Positions 54,745-63,223 of a DNA stretch of 64,000 bases are shown piece after piece. Each line of letters opens with the position of its first letter. Within the stretch, counting starts at the first letter, position 1. The notes beneath the pieces are model-generated. The model was not told the DNA's origin. It made no database searches and saw only the letters and a program-made list of their open reading frames with translations. Both the position numbers and the translations under genes were made by a program. Origin of the DNA: Dietzia sp. B32 (lineage in GTDB: Bacteria; Actinomycetota; Actinomycetes; Mycobacteriales; Mycobacteriaceae); NCBI RefSeq assembly GCF_024732245.1, contig NZ_CP093845.1, positions 3,470,087 to 3,534,086 of the forward strand, read 5' to 3'.

Positions 54745-55625
54745 TGAGCATCCCCGCGCCCGTCGCGTCCGTGACCCCGGTCCTGCCCATGGACCTCGGA
54801 CCCGAACCCGCCCCCGCCTTCCGCATGCGCGGCCTGACCCTGGGATACGGCGCCGAACCGGTGATCCGCGACCTCGACTTGGACATCCCCGCCGGGCGGA
54901 CCACCGTGCTGATCGGCGCCAACGGCTGCGGCAAGTCCACGATCCTTCGCGCCCTGGGGAGACAGCTGCGGCCACTGTCCGGCTCGATCGAGACCGATGG
55001 CCGCCCGCTGTCCCAGGTCGGGGCCCGTGAGCACGCCCGGTCGGTGGCGTTCCTGCCGCAGTCACCACTGGTGCCGGAGGGACTCACCGTGGCCGAACTC
55101 GTCGCGCGTGGTCGGCACCCGCACCGTCGCTGGTGGGGAGGGGGCGACGACGACGACACCGCAGTCGCCGACGCCCTGGACATGACCGGCACGGCCGAAT
55201 TCGCCCACCGGCGGGTCGACGAGTTGTCCGGCGGCCAACGTCAACGCGTCTGGGTCGCACTCGTGCTGGCCCAGGCCACCCCCACCCTCCTGCTGGATGA
55301 ACCCTGTTCGTTCCTCGACCTCGCGCATCAACTCGACGTGCTGGACCTCGTCCGCGACCTGCCGCTGCCCGCCGTCCACGGCGGCAGGGGCAGCGGCCGA
55401 CGCACCGTGGTGGCGGTGCTGCACGAACTCAGCCTGGCAGCCCGGGTGGCCGATCACCTGGTGGCGGTCGCCGAGGGCGGCGTCGTCGCCGCCGGCCCGC
55501 CGGACCAGGTGATCACCCAGGAGACCCTGCGTCGCGTGTTCGACCTGGACGCCGACATCATCACCGACCCGGCCACCGGCCACCCCGTGGTACTCCCACG
55601 GGGACGACGGAAGGGGACACCATGA
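54744..55625 (+). CDS. Iron-siderophore ABC transporter ATP-binding protein
   Basis: This 293-residue FepC/FhuC-type ATPase has Walker A GANGCGKST, Q-loop FLPQSPLVPEGLTVAELVARGRHPH, signature LSGGQRQRVWVALVLAQ and Walker B TLLLDEP, with the unusual CSFLD instead of TTFLD after it. The H-loop is VAVLHELSLAARVADH. It powers the two permeases. It overlaps the siderophore-interacting protein gene by 4 bp. Confidence 0.94.
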   Translation: MSIPAPVASVTPVLPMDLGPEPAPAFRMRGLTLGYGAEPVIRDLDLDIPAGRTTVLIGANGCGKSTILRALGRQLRPLSGSIETDGRPLSQVGAREHARSVAFLPQSPLVPEGLTVAELVARGRHPHRRWWGGGDDDDTAVADALDMTGTAEFAHRRVDELSGGQRQRVWVALVLAQATPTLLLDEPCSFLDLAHQLDVLDLVRDLPLPAVHGGRGSGRRTVVAVLHELSLAARVADHLVAVAEGGVVAAGPPDQVITQETLRRVFDLDADIITDPATGHPVVLPRGRRKGTP

Positions 55626-56560
55626 CCGCACTCGCCGTAGAGGCACCGATCGTCGTCTCGCAGACCCGGGTCATCGCCGCCCGCCCGCTGGGCGACTCGT
55701 TCGTCCGCCTCGTGGTGGCCGGGCCCGAGCTGCTCCGCTGGTCAGCCGACGTGGTGGACCCGGGCACCGCGCGGGACGCCTATATCAAGGTCATCGTGCC
55801 CCCACCGGGCGGCGGCGGTGTACTCCCGGACGCCGCGGCGATCCGCGACTGGCTCGCCCTGTCCGAGTGCGAGCGCGGTTGGATGCGCACGTACACCGTG
55901 CGTCGCGCGGACACCGTCGACATGGACGGGGGACCGGTTCCCGCGTTGACGGTGGACATGGTGGTCCACCCCGGCGGCGACGAGGGACCGGGATCCGCCT
56001 GGGCTCGCTCCGTACGGCCCGGCGACATCGTGCACATCGCCGGCCCGGGCCGCGGTCACGCACCGTGGGCCGCCTGGGCCCCCGGGCAGGCCGAACGTGT
56101 GGTGTGTGCCGGCGACGAGACCGCGGCCCCGGCGCTGCTCGCGATCGCCGAGGAACTCGCCGCGGAGGCGAAGGCGGTCGGGTCGGCCCACCGGCGGCAG
56201 GTACGGATCGTCGTGGAGGTCCCGACCCCCGCCGACGCCGTGGCGCTCGCCGACGGCGCCCCCGACTTCGTCACCGTGCTGCCGCGGGAGGGGGAGCCCG
56301 GCACCGCGGTGGCCCGACGCCTGGCGGGCGTGCTGGACCTCGGCGACGAGTGCGTGCGGACCGTCCTGGGCGGGCGCCGACCCGCGGAGCGCGAATGGCA
56401 GCCGGCGACCGCCGTCTCCTCCGGCCAGCCGTACGTGTTCCTCGCGGGAGAGGCGGGGCTCGTCCGTGCCATGCGCCGCCTCGCCGTGGACGCCGCCGGG
56501 GTGCCCAAGGAGGCCGTGGCGTTCATGGGCTACTGGCGGCGTGGGACCGCCGAGTGCTGA
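55622..56560 (+). CDS. Siderophore-interacting protein (ferric-siderophore reductase)
   Basis: This 312-residue FAD-binding SIP-family protein probably releases iron from the imported chelate by reduction. The FAD/substrate half has GDSFVRLVVAGPELL, ERGWMRTYTVRRAD (FAD-binding RxYT) and GPGSAWARSVRPGDIVHIAGPGRG. The NAD(P)H half has VCAGDETAAPALLAIAEEL and the C-terminal VFLAGEAGLVRAMRRLAV, ending GYWRRGTAE. It is the last gene of the five-gene uptake operon. Confidence 0.93.
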   Translation: MTALAVEAPIVVSQTRVIAARPLGDSFVRLVVAGPELLRWSADVVDPGTARDAYIKVIVPPPGGGGVLPDAAAIRDWLALSECERGWMRTYTVRRADTVDMDGGPVPALTVDMVVHPGGDEGPGSAWARSVRPGDIVHIAGPGRGHAPWAAWAPGQAERVVCAGDETAAPALLAIAEELAAEAKAVGSAHRRQVRIVVEVPTPADAVALADGAPDFVTVLPREGEPGTAVARRLAGVLDLGDECVRTVLGGRRPAEREWQPATAVSSGQPYVFLAGEAGLVRAMRRLAVDAAGVPKEAVAFMGYWRRGTAEC

Positions 56561-56566
56561 CCGGTT

Positions 56567-57340
56567 CTAAACGCCGCGGTCGGCCGGCGGGTACGACGGG
56601 TCCCGCAACGCCCTGAGGACATGCGGATAGCGCGACCCGGGCAGACGGTTCCCGATCGGATCGAAGTGCAGGCCCTCGTCGTCGTCCTCCCACGAGTCCA
56701 CCTCGAGCCGGCCCAGCGTCTTCCACCTGCCGAGCGGCGTCGCGTGCTGCAGGGTCCACGTGCCGCCGTCGCCGGCGGGGATCGCGGCCAGGAGGAGCGG
56801 GCGACCGGCGATGAGCACCGGGAACATGGACGTCATGGTGCGGCCCATCGTGCGCCAGCCCGCGGTGAGGAGGTAGCGGCTCAGCGGGCCCGTCCCCGTG
56901 CTCGCGAGCAGGATGTCGACCGGCCTCTCGGCGTGGATCCGGACCGCCATGCCGCCGATGTCGGGCACCGCGTCCGGGAGGCCCACCGCGCGGGAGAACC
57001 GGATGGTCGCCGGCCAGCGGCCCGTCACGTCCAGCAAGGGCGAACCCGTGCGTCCCACCCCGGTCACGCTCAGCGTGGCCTCGGCGATGACGCCCTTGGG
57101 GTGCAGGGCCTTGGGGCGGGCCAGCCGCGCCACCGCGGCGACGGCGCCGAATGCCGACCCGGCCAGGCTGGCCAGCGGAGCCGAGCGCAGTGCGACCTCC
57201 TTCGACTCGCGCGTGGAGGGCACGAGGGCGGAGGGCACGAGGGCGGAGGGCACGAGGGCGGAGGGCTGGGGGGAAGAAGGCTCAGCTGGCGAACCCGCTT
57301 CGGCGTAGTCGCGGCCGGCGTTCCGGGTGCGTCGGGACAT
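56567..57340 (-). CDS. Hypothetical protein, catalase-fold-like
   Basis: This 257-residue protein recalls actinobacterial proteins sometimes labelled phosphodiesterase, which share features of the heme-catalase fold: ARPKALHPKGVIAEATLSVTG, then ATIRFSRAVGLPDAVPDIGGMAVRIH and TLQHATPLGRWKTLGRLEVDS. A conserved-His/heme assignment cannot be proven. The N-terminus is a low-complexity tail with three SALVP units from a 15-bp repeat. It is convergent with the siderophore-interacting gene, with only 6 bp between. Confidence 0.6.
   Translation of the reverse strand: MSRRTRNAGRDYAEAGSPAEPSSPQPSALVPSALVPSALVPSTRESKEVALRSAPLASLAGSAFGAVAAVARLARPKALHPKGVIAEATLSVTGVGRTGSPLLDVTGRWPATIRFSRAVGLPDAVPDIGGMAVRIHAERPVDILLASTGTGPLSRYLLTAGWRTMGRTMTSMFPVLIAGRPLLLAAIPAGDGGTWTLQHATPLGRWKTLGRLEVDSWEDDDEGLHFDPIGNRLPGSRYPHVLRALRDPSYPPADRGV
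57216..57260 (-). repeat. 15-bp tandem repeat, 3 copies
   Basis: Three exact copies of GAGGGCACGAGGGCG (57216-57230, 57231-57245, 57246-57260; plus strand) encode three SALVP-type pentapeptides in the N-terminal tail of the leftward gene. Confidence 0.95.
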
Positions 57341-57402
57341 GGCCCCACGATACGCAGCGCTGCGCGGAACGGCGCGGGCCCGGGCTCGGTCGTCGGTCGT
57401 GT

Positions 57403-58002
57403 TCAGTCATCCACGCCGCGGGCGGCCAACGCGTCGCCCAGCTGGTCGGCGGTCGTCAGCGCGCCGAGCACGGTCGGTACCACGAGCGCGCGGATCGACA
57501 TCCCCAGGCCGCGGGCCCTGCGGGCCTCGGTGACCTGGCGGAGTTGACGCGCGAGCAGGGGGATGGCCCGGATGGTGAGGACCAGCACGAGCGCGATCCG
57601 GTCCGGCGAGACCCCGACGTGCCGCAGCGGCTGGGCTGCGCGGGTGACCGCGTCGAGCATGTCCGAGATCCGCGTGGTCAGCGCGACCAGACCCGCGACC
57701 GTGATCGCCACCAGCAGCGCGCCGCACACCCTCAGGGCGGTGTCGAGATCGGCGACGATCCACTGCAGGACGAGGATCGCGATGAGCATCGGCAGCACCG
57801 GGCGGACCTGATCCCACGCCGCCCGGGGACGGATACGCCCGACCGCGTAGAGGACCGCGGTCAGCCCGAGGGCGGGCAGTACGTGCCAGGGCTCCCGGAT
57901 CGCCAGAGTGGCGGCGAGGATGAGCACGCACACCAGCAGGATCTTGAGTCCCGCAGGCAGTCGGTGCAGGAGCGAGTTCCCCGGTTGATAGGTGGCGAAC
58001 AC
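57403..58002 (-). CDS. bioN: ECF transporter T component (biotin)
   Basis: This 199-residue EcfT/CbiQ protein with four to five helices couples ATP hydrolysis to vitamin uptake. The two Ala-Arg-Gly motifs that contact the ATPase are ARRARGLGM and ALAARGVDD at the end. A GTG start (58000-58002) lies directly after the ATPase stop. The order bioY-bioM-bioN matches the corynebacterial biotin system, so biotin is the likely substrate. Confidence 0.9.
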   Translation of the reverse strand: MFATYQPGNSLLHRLPAGLKILLVCVLILAATLAIREPWHVLPALGLTAVLYAVGRIRPRAAWDQVRPVLPMLIAILVLQWIVADLDTALRVCGALLVAITVAGLVALTTRISDMLDAVTRAAQPLRHVGVSPDRIALVLVLTIRAIPLLARQLRQVTEARRARGLGMSIRALVVPTVLGALTTADQLGDALAARGVDD

Positions 58003-58707
58003 CTAGGCCCCCGGCCCCGGGCCCAGGGCGATGCGCCGGTAGCCCGCCAGCGCGGGGCCGGGGGCGTCGTCGATCACCACGCGGCCACCGTCCACCACCA
58101 GGACGCGGTCGAAGTCGGCCACGAGGTCCAGGTCGTGCGTGACCACCACGAGCTGCTGCTCCAACCCGGCGAACGTCTCGGCAACCAGTGCGCGGTTACG
58201 CAGATCGAGCAGGGTCGTGGGCTCGTCTGCCACCACCACGGCGGGTTCGACCACCAACACCGCAGCCAGGGCCAGCAACTGCTTCTGCCCCCCGGAGAGG
58301 AGATGGCACGGATGTTCGGCATGGCCGGCCAGGCCGTAGGTCTCGAGCACCTGCGCTACTCGTCGTCGTCGTTCCTCCCGGTTCAGACCCGAACGGCGCA
58401 GGGAGAAGTCCACGTCCTCCTCCACGGTCGGCATGACGATCTGGGTGTCCGGGTCGGTGAAGCAGAACCCCACCCGGCGGCGGATCGCCGCGCCCTTGCG
58501 GCGGGTGTCGAGACCGCCGACGGTCACCGTGCCGGAGGTGGGGACGACGAGCCCGTTGATCATCCGCGCCAGCGTGGACTTGCCGCCGCCGTTGACCCCG
58601 ACGATCCCGATGCGGCGCTCGGTGAGCGTCAGGTCGACGTCGGCGAGGACGGTCCGGTCACCGTAGGCGTGACCGACACCGTCGAACCGGATCTCCGTGC
58701 TGGTCAC
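58003..58707 (-). CDS. bioM: ECF transporter ATPase (biotin)
   Basis: This 234-residue ABC ATPase has Walker A GVNGGGKST, Q-loop FCFTDPDTQIVMPTVEEDV (the DPDxQ motif of vitamin ECF ATPases), signature LSGGQKQLLALAAVL and Walker B VVVADEPTTLLDL, with an H-loop VVVTHDLDLVADF. It overlaps bioY by 4 bp. It powers the BioMNY complex. Confidence 0.93.
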   Translation of the reverse strand: MTSTEIRFDGVGHAYGDRTVLADVDLTLTERRIGIVGVNGGGKSTLARMINGLVVPTSGTVTVGGLDTRRKGAAIRRRVGFCFTDPDTQIVMPTVEEDVDFSLRRSGLNREERRRRVAQVLETYGLAGHAEHPCHLLSGGQKQLLALAAVLVVEPAVVVADEPTTLLDLRNRALVAETFAGLEQQLVVVTHDLDLVADFDRVLVVDGGRVVIDDAPGPALAGYRRIALGPGPGA

Positions 58708-59291
58708 TTCCGGCGCAGCGGGGCGATCAGGCCGGGGCGTGCCTTGTGGACCTGGGTCGCGACGACCGCCGTGACGACCGCCTTGACCAGGTCACCCGGC
58801 AGGAACACCGTGTTGGCGGCGATCGCACCACCGAGCGTCAGTTCGGTGCGGAGCAACATGCCGGCCACGCCGACGGCGTAGATGACGACGATGCCGCCGA
58901 GGACGTTGATGAGCAGTCCCGGGACGAGGCGGTAGCGCGGCATGATCCACGCGGTGAGCAGGCCGATCACGATGACCGCCGGGATCCAGCCGATGAGGAA
59001 GCCCGCGGTGGGGCCGGCCAGCGAGGTGAGCGTGGTCCGGCCGCCCGCGAGCACGGGCAGTGCCAGGCCGATGACCATGACCGCGAGCACCGAGAGGGCG
59101 CCCTTGCGCCACCCGAGCAGTGAGCCGGCGAGCATCACGCCGAGCGTCTGCAGGGTGATGGGCACGCCGGCCGAGCCGATGCTGATCTGACCGGGCAGGC
59201 CCAGGACGACGATGAGGGCGGCGAACACCGCGATCTGGGCGAGGTCTCGGGTGGCGCTACGGGCCGGGGCCCGGTCGACGGGGATGCTCAC
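58704..59291 (-). CDS. bioY: Biotin transporter substrate-binding subunit
   Basis: This 195-residue integral S-component has six helices and the BioY patterns LGLPGQISIGSAGVPITLQTLGVMLAGSLLGWRKGALS, and LAGPTAGFLIGW, with the C-terminal NTVFLPGDLVKAVVTAVVA. The start is GTG 59289-59291, decided by AGGAG upstream. It leads the bioY-bioM-bioN operon. No biotin riboswitch is visible. Confidence 0.92.
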   Translation of the reverse strand: MSIPVDRAPARSATRDLAQIAVFAALIVVLGLPGQISIGSAGVPITLQTLGVMLAGSLLGWRKGALSVLAVMVIGLALPVLAGGRTTLTSLAGPTAGFLIGWIPAVIVIGLLTAWIMPRYRLVPGLLINVLGGIVVIYAVGVAGMLLRTELTLGGAIAANTVFLPGDLVKAVVTAVVATQVHKARPGLIAPLRRK

Positions 59292-59416
59292 TGGACTCCT
59301 TGGCTCCGCGGGTGCTGGTTGACACCCCTGATGCGGTCCATTGTCGCGCCTGTCACGTCGGATGACCTCATCGGGCACCGGCGGGTTCGGTCGCCACCGG
59401 CCGGGATCGTGCCTAA

Positions 59417-59432
59417 AGTGACGTGAATCACA
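59417..59432. promoter_or_regulatory. Crp/GlxR-like site between bioY and an exported-protein gene
   Basis: AGTGACGTGAATCACA matches TGTGA-N6-TCACA at 9 of 10 consensus positions. It is 26 bp before ATG 59458 and 125 bp from bioY. It resembles the site at 51255-51270 in half-sites and spacing. Confidence 0.5.
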
Positions 59433-59457
59433 CACCACGGTCCGGGGGCGGTACGGG

Positions 59458-60714
59458 ATGGCACGAGCACGAAGCGGACCCGGCGCGATCCTCACCGCCC
59501 TCCTGGCGGCGCTCATCCTCGTCGTGGCGTCCGGTGTCCACTCGTCGGCGGCAGCCGACGCCGCGACGTACGCGGCCTACCTCGACGTCCCCGCCGACAA
59601 CGCGGACGGTGAGTCTGCGGGCGGCGTCTCCACCGGGCTGACCACCGATGTCGACGAGCTCCGCGCCGCGCTCGACGTGGTGAGGGCGGCCGGGGTGGAC
59701 CCGCGACGCTATTCGACCCTGACGCGCCAGTACTGGCTGGCGGTGGGCGCGGAACACGCCCGCATCGACCTCGACGAGTGGGCGCCGGCCCGGGGCCTGG
59801 CGGCGAATCTCGACACGGTCGACAAGGTGTACGTCAACTACCTCCGGCTGTACAACTCCCACGACGGGTTCTGGTGGTCGGGGATGGCGGGGCTCGCGGG
59901 GATGTCGTTCGCCGCCGGGTTCTGGGACCTCGACGAGGTCGGTGGGCTGCTCACCGTGCCGGGCGTGCACGAGGTGGGACTCGGGGTCGGGGGAGCGATG
60001 GCCGGGATGCCGTGGGAGGTGGCCCGCGAGATGCCCCGGGACGTGCGCCTATTGGCCACCGCCGGTCCGACCCTGCGGCGACCCGACGTCGACTGGTACA
60101 TGCACCGGCTACTCGTCATGCAGCGCCACATCTTCACCGACATGATCCCGGTGCACGAGGCCTACGCCGCGGGGGGACTGGCGGCCGTCGACGAGCTGGC
60201 CGCGGGAGGGGCGTACGACGACTACGCGCTCGAGGCGTGGCGGATGCTCGATGACGGGTCCCCGGAGGGGCGATCCGACGCCCTGCTGCGGATGGCGTCC
60301 CGGGAGCAGAACCAGATCATCGCCGACCAGTGGGACGCCACCGCCGCCGGGCGCGGGGACCACGGCAGGGTGCTCACCTACATCACCACCGTCGGCGGTG
60401 CCCCCGACATCCCTGGTGCCCGCACGCTGGGTCAGTTCCGGCCGCTCTCCGTCCGCGCGGACGTGGGTGGTCGGCCGATGATGGCGCACACGCCGCTGCC
60501 GGCCTTCAACTGGGCCGACAGGGAGCCGCGGTGGGAGTACATCGAACAGGAGCTGGTGCCCGCGTACCGATCGCTCGTCCGCGATCGGCCCGACGAGGCG
60601 CCGCAGTATCTCGACGTGGGCTTCCGCCCGCGCGCGGAGCAGAACCGGATAGTGATGCGTCTTCCGGAGTTCGCCGGGCAGATGACCTCGGGGTGGGCGG
60701 TCACCCCGGGGTGA
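59458..60714 (+). CDS. Exported protein of unknown function
   Basis: This 418-residue protein has a signal sequence or anchor (residues 8-28, AILTALLAALILVVASGVH) and a mature helical domain rich in Trp, Asp and Arg. Notable segments are DTVDKVYVNYLRLYNSHDGFWWSGMAGLAG, WYMHRLLVMQRHIFTDMIPVHEAYAAGG, REQNQIIADQWD and FNWADREPRWEYIEQELVPAYRSL. Several His-Asp and Glu residues in these helices could bind metal, but no known signature is visible. Similar proteins occur in other mycolata. A Crp-like site is 26 bp upstream, and its end overlaps the convergent TetR gene by 14 bp. Confidence 0.7.
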   Translation: MARARSGPGAILTALLAALILVVASGVHSSAAADAATYAAYLDVPADNADGESAGGVSTGLTTDVDELRAALDVVRAAGVDPRRYSTLTRQYWLAVGAEHARIDLDEWAPARGLAANLDTVDKVYVNYLRLYNSHDGFWWSGMAGLAGMSFAAGFWDLDEVGGLLTVPGVHEVGLGVGGAMAGMPWEVAREMPRDVRLLATAGPTLRRPDVDWYMHRLLVMQRHIFTDMIPVHEAYAAGGLAAVDELAAGGAYDDYALEAWRMLDDGSPEGRSDALLRMASREQNQIIADQWDATAAGRGDHGRVLTYITTVGGAPDIPGARTLGQFRPLSVRADVGGRPMMAHTPLPAFNWADREPRWEYIEQELVPAYRSLVRDRPDEAPQYLDVGFRPRAEQNRIVMRLPEFAGQMTSGWAVTPG

Positions 60715-61258
60715 TGGGTGCGGGCGCCAACAGCACCTCGACCGCGGGCAGTACCTCGTCCACCCGCCGGCCACCCTCGACCAGCTCGGACGCCTTGAAG
60801 GTCGCCGCCATGACGATCTCCGTCAGCACCTCGGGGTCCGCGGAGGACATCTCCGCGAGGCACTCGCGCAGTGGGGCTGTCATCTGGCCGTGCATCCGGT
60901 GCAGGTCATCCCGTGCGGAGCCCTCGGGGAGTTGGGCGGCCAGTGCGGTGAGGATCGCGTGGTCGCCCGCCGCCACGCGGTCGAGGGTCGCCCGGATGAA
61001 TGCGAGGACTCCGGCCCGGCCGCCGTCGGTTTCCCGGACCGCGCCGGTGACGGTGTCGATCCACCGGGGCATGAGGTCCTCGGCGACGCCCACGATCAGC
61101 TCCGCCCGCGACGGGAAGTAGGTGTAGAAGTTCGACCTCGTCATCCCGGAGCGGGTGGTCAGTTCGTTGATGTCCGGAGGGGTCCCCGGTGCCTCGGAGA
61201 GCATCGAGCGCGCGGCGTCGAGCAGGGCCCGGCGCCGCGCGTCACGGTGTTCGCCCAC
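60701..61258 (-). CDS. TetR-family transcriptional regulator
   Basis: This 185-residue repressor has an N-terminal helix-turn-helix (LLDAARSMLSEAPGTPPDINELTTRSGMTRSNFYTYFPSRAELI). The ligand domain is variable. The start is GTG 61256-61258. It is 61 bp downstream of the ABC ATPase gene and may be the last gene of the FtsX-ABC operon, giving feedback control. The palindrome at 63191-63209 is a plausible operator. Its 3' end overlaps the convergent exported-protein gene. Confidence 0.88.
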   Translation of the reverse strand: MGEHRDARRRALLDAARSMLSEAPGTPPDINELTTRSGMTRSNFYTYFPSRAELIVGVAEDLMPRWIDTVTGAVRETDGGRAGVLAFIRATLDRVAAGDHAILTALAAQLPEGSARDDLHRMHGQMTAPLRECLAEMSSADPEVLTEIVMAATFKASELVEGGRRVDEVLPAVEVLLAPAPITPG

Positions 61259-61319
61259 GGTGGGGGCGTCGATGCGGGGGATGGAAACCTCCCGGGTCAG
61301 CGAACTGCGGAACAGTCGA

Positions 61320-62018
61320 TCATACGTGCGCTGCGAGGCGCCCGTCGACCATCTCGAGGACCCTGTCGCAGTGCTCGAGGATCTCGTGGTCGTGGGTCAC
61401 CAGCACCGTGGCCACCCCGTGCTCATGCGTCTCCTCGGCCAGCAGTCGGACCACGTCGTGGCTGTTCTTCCGGTCGAGCGCGGCAGTGGGCTCGTCGACC
61501 AGCAGCAGATCAGGCGAGGACATCAGGGCGCGCGCGATTCCCACCCGCTGCCGCTCGCCACCCGACATGGTGGCGGGGCGGCGCCGGGCGCGGTGCGTGA
61601 GACCGACCGCCTCGAGCAGCTGGTCCGGGTCGCGAAGTCGGGAGCGGTCGCCGCCCAGCGTGCCCACCAGCCGGAGCTGGTCGCGGGCGGTGAGGGCGGG
61701 CACGAGGTTGCCCGACTGGAACACGAAGCCCACGTGGTCGCGGCGGAAGCGGGTGAGCTCGCGGCGGCCGAGGCCGGTGATGTCGCGGCCACCCACCTCG
61801 ACGGTGCCCGCGGTGGGGGTCGCCAGGCCGCCGGCCACGGCCAGCAGGCTGGACTTGCCCGCGCCGGAGGGGCCGACCACGGCGAGGACCTCCCCGCGGG
61901 CGACCTCGAGGTCGATCCCCGCCAGCGCGTAGAGGGTCTCGTCGCCGTCCTGGAAGGCCAGCTCGACCCCGCTCAAGCGCAGTCCCGCGGTGGCGTCGGT
62001 GTGTGCGGTCGTGGTCAT
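61320..62018 (-). CDS. ABC ATPase of a FtsX-type exporter (LolD/MacB-like)
   Basis: This 232-residue ATPase starts at ATG 62018, overlapping the permease stop (ATGA). Walker A is GPSGAGKSS, the Q-loop is FVFQSGNLVPALTARDQL, the signature is MSGGERQRVGIARAL and Walker B is LLLVDEPTAALD, with H-loop VLVTHDHEILEH. Such pairs act in lipid or peptide export, or in sensing. The pairing with one FtsX permease suggests a homodimeric permease. Confidence 0.92.
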   Translation of the reverse strand: MTTTAHTDATAGLRLSGVELAFQDGDETLYALAGIDLEVARGEVLAVVGPSGAGKSSLLAVAGGLATPTAGTVEVGGRDITGLGRRELTRFRRDHVGFVFQSGNLVPALTARDQLRLVGTLGGDRSRLRDPDQLLEAVGLTHRARRRPATMSGGERQRVGIARALMSSPDLLLVDEPTAALDRKNSHDVVRLLAEETHEHGVATVLVTHDHEILEHCDRVLEMVDGRLAAHV

Positions 62019-63142
62019 CGGTTCTCTCCCAGTGCGCTGTGCGGGGCGACGGAGCTGATACGGACAGTGGCGAGCGTGGCGCCGACCAGGCCCAGGACCA
62101 GCAGGAGGACGGCCCCGAGGACGATCGGTCCGGCCTCGAGTGCGAACGGCATCCCGGTCCCGACCAGCAGTGAGCCCAGGCCCACGCCGATCGCGACGCC
62201 GACGGTGATGGCGGCCGCCAACAGGATGAGCGCCTGGCCGACCGCGTCGATCAGCAGCTTGGCGGTCGACGCGCCCATGGCGCGCAGGACCGCGATCTCG
62301 CGGGAGCGCTGGACGGTGAGGATCGCGAAGAAGGCGCCCACGACGAGCGCGGAGATCGCGTAGAGGAACCAGGTGATCATCGACATCGTCGTCGTCTCCG
62401 CCTGATAACCGGGGGAGGCGTTGTAGGCGTCCTCCATCGGGCGCGCCGAGGTGTCGGCGACGGCGTCGCCGGCGGCCAGGTCGGGGATCTTCCCGTCGAC
62501 GCCGGCCAGGGCGACCACGCTGTACTCCTCGCGGGCGCCGGCACGGGGCTCCTCGCCGAAGCGGGTGCCGGAGTTGACGTCCTGCCAGGTGGTCAGGGTG
62601 GTGAAGGCCATGTCGACGTGGCCGAAGGTGTGCTGGTCGGCGGCGATGCCGACAACGGTCAGCGGGATCTCCAGCCGGTCGACCGTCACCGTGTCGCCGA
62701 TCGAGACGTTCTCGGCGGCCGTGGAGCTGACGAGGATCTCGCCGTCCGCGGTCGGGGTGCGGCCCTCCGCCGCAGCGGGCACGAGCGGCCCGTCCGGGTC
62801 GGCGCCGATCAACGTGAGATCGACGGGCGTGCCGGCCGAGGACTTGGCGTTGATGATCGACAGGCCCATCGGGGTGGCGATCTCGACGTCCGGTTGTGCG
62901 GCCCAGGCCTCGACCTGGTCCGGCCCGACCACGGAGCGGGTGAAGGCCGAGTCGGTCTTGGTCTCCGGGGCGAAGGCGACCGCCTGTACGGGCATGCGCT
63001 GCAGGCCGGAGACGCCGTCGTTGACGAGGCCGGAGGTCAGCCCTGCCAGCAGGACCATCAGGACGCTGATCAGGGCTACGACGGAGCCCATCAGGGTGAA
63101 TCGGGAACGCGCGTGTATGAGTTCGCGCCAAGCGAGGAACAT
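62015..63142 (-). CDS. FtsX-family ABC permease
   Basis: This 375-residue MacB/FtsX-type permease has an N-terminal helix (about 17-40), a long extracytoplasmic domain (about 45-240) and three C-terminal helices (252-275, 297-320 and 335-360). The extracellular part has ASSTAAENVSIGDTVTV and VVGIAAD-type strands common in this family. RSREIAVLRAMGAS, the coupling-loop motif, lies between helices 2 and 3. It heads the operon that includes the ATPase and probably the TetR regulator. Confidence 0.92.
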   Translation of the reverse strand: MFLAWRELIHARSRFTLMGSVVALISVLMVLLAGLTSGLVNDGVSGLQRMPVQAVAFAPETKTDSAFTRSVVGPDQVEAWAAQPDVEIATPMGLSIINAKSSAGTPVDLTLIGADPDGPLVPAAAEGRTPTADGEILVSSTAAENVSIGDTVTVDRLEIPLTVVGIAADQHTFGHVDMAFTTLTTWQDVNSGTRFGEEPRAGAREEYSVVALAGVDGKIPDLAAGDAVADTSARPMEDAYNASPGYQAETTTMSMITWFLYAISALVVGAFFAILTVQRSREIAVLRAMGASTAKLLIDAVGQALILLAAAITVGVAIGVGLGSLLVGTGMPFALEAGPIVLGAVLLLVLGLVGATLATVRISSVAPHSALGENR

Positions 63143-63190
63143 GGAGGCCTTCCGGCGTCGACGTGGGGGACGAGAATTATCCTAACTCTG

Positions 63191-63209
63191 TGTCGGCAAG
63201 ATGCTGACA
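63191..63209. promoter_or_regulatory. Inverted repeat upstream of the FtsX-ABC-TetR operon
   Basis: TGTCGGCAAGATGCTGACA has 8-bp arms (7 of 8 complementary) around AGA. It is 49 bp upstream of the permease start, next to AT-rich GAATTATCC. It is the best candidate operator for the TetR protein. Confidence 0.5.
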
Positions 63210-63223
63210 TCATGTCGCGAAGA

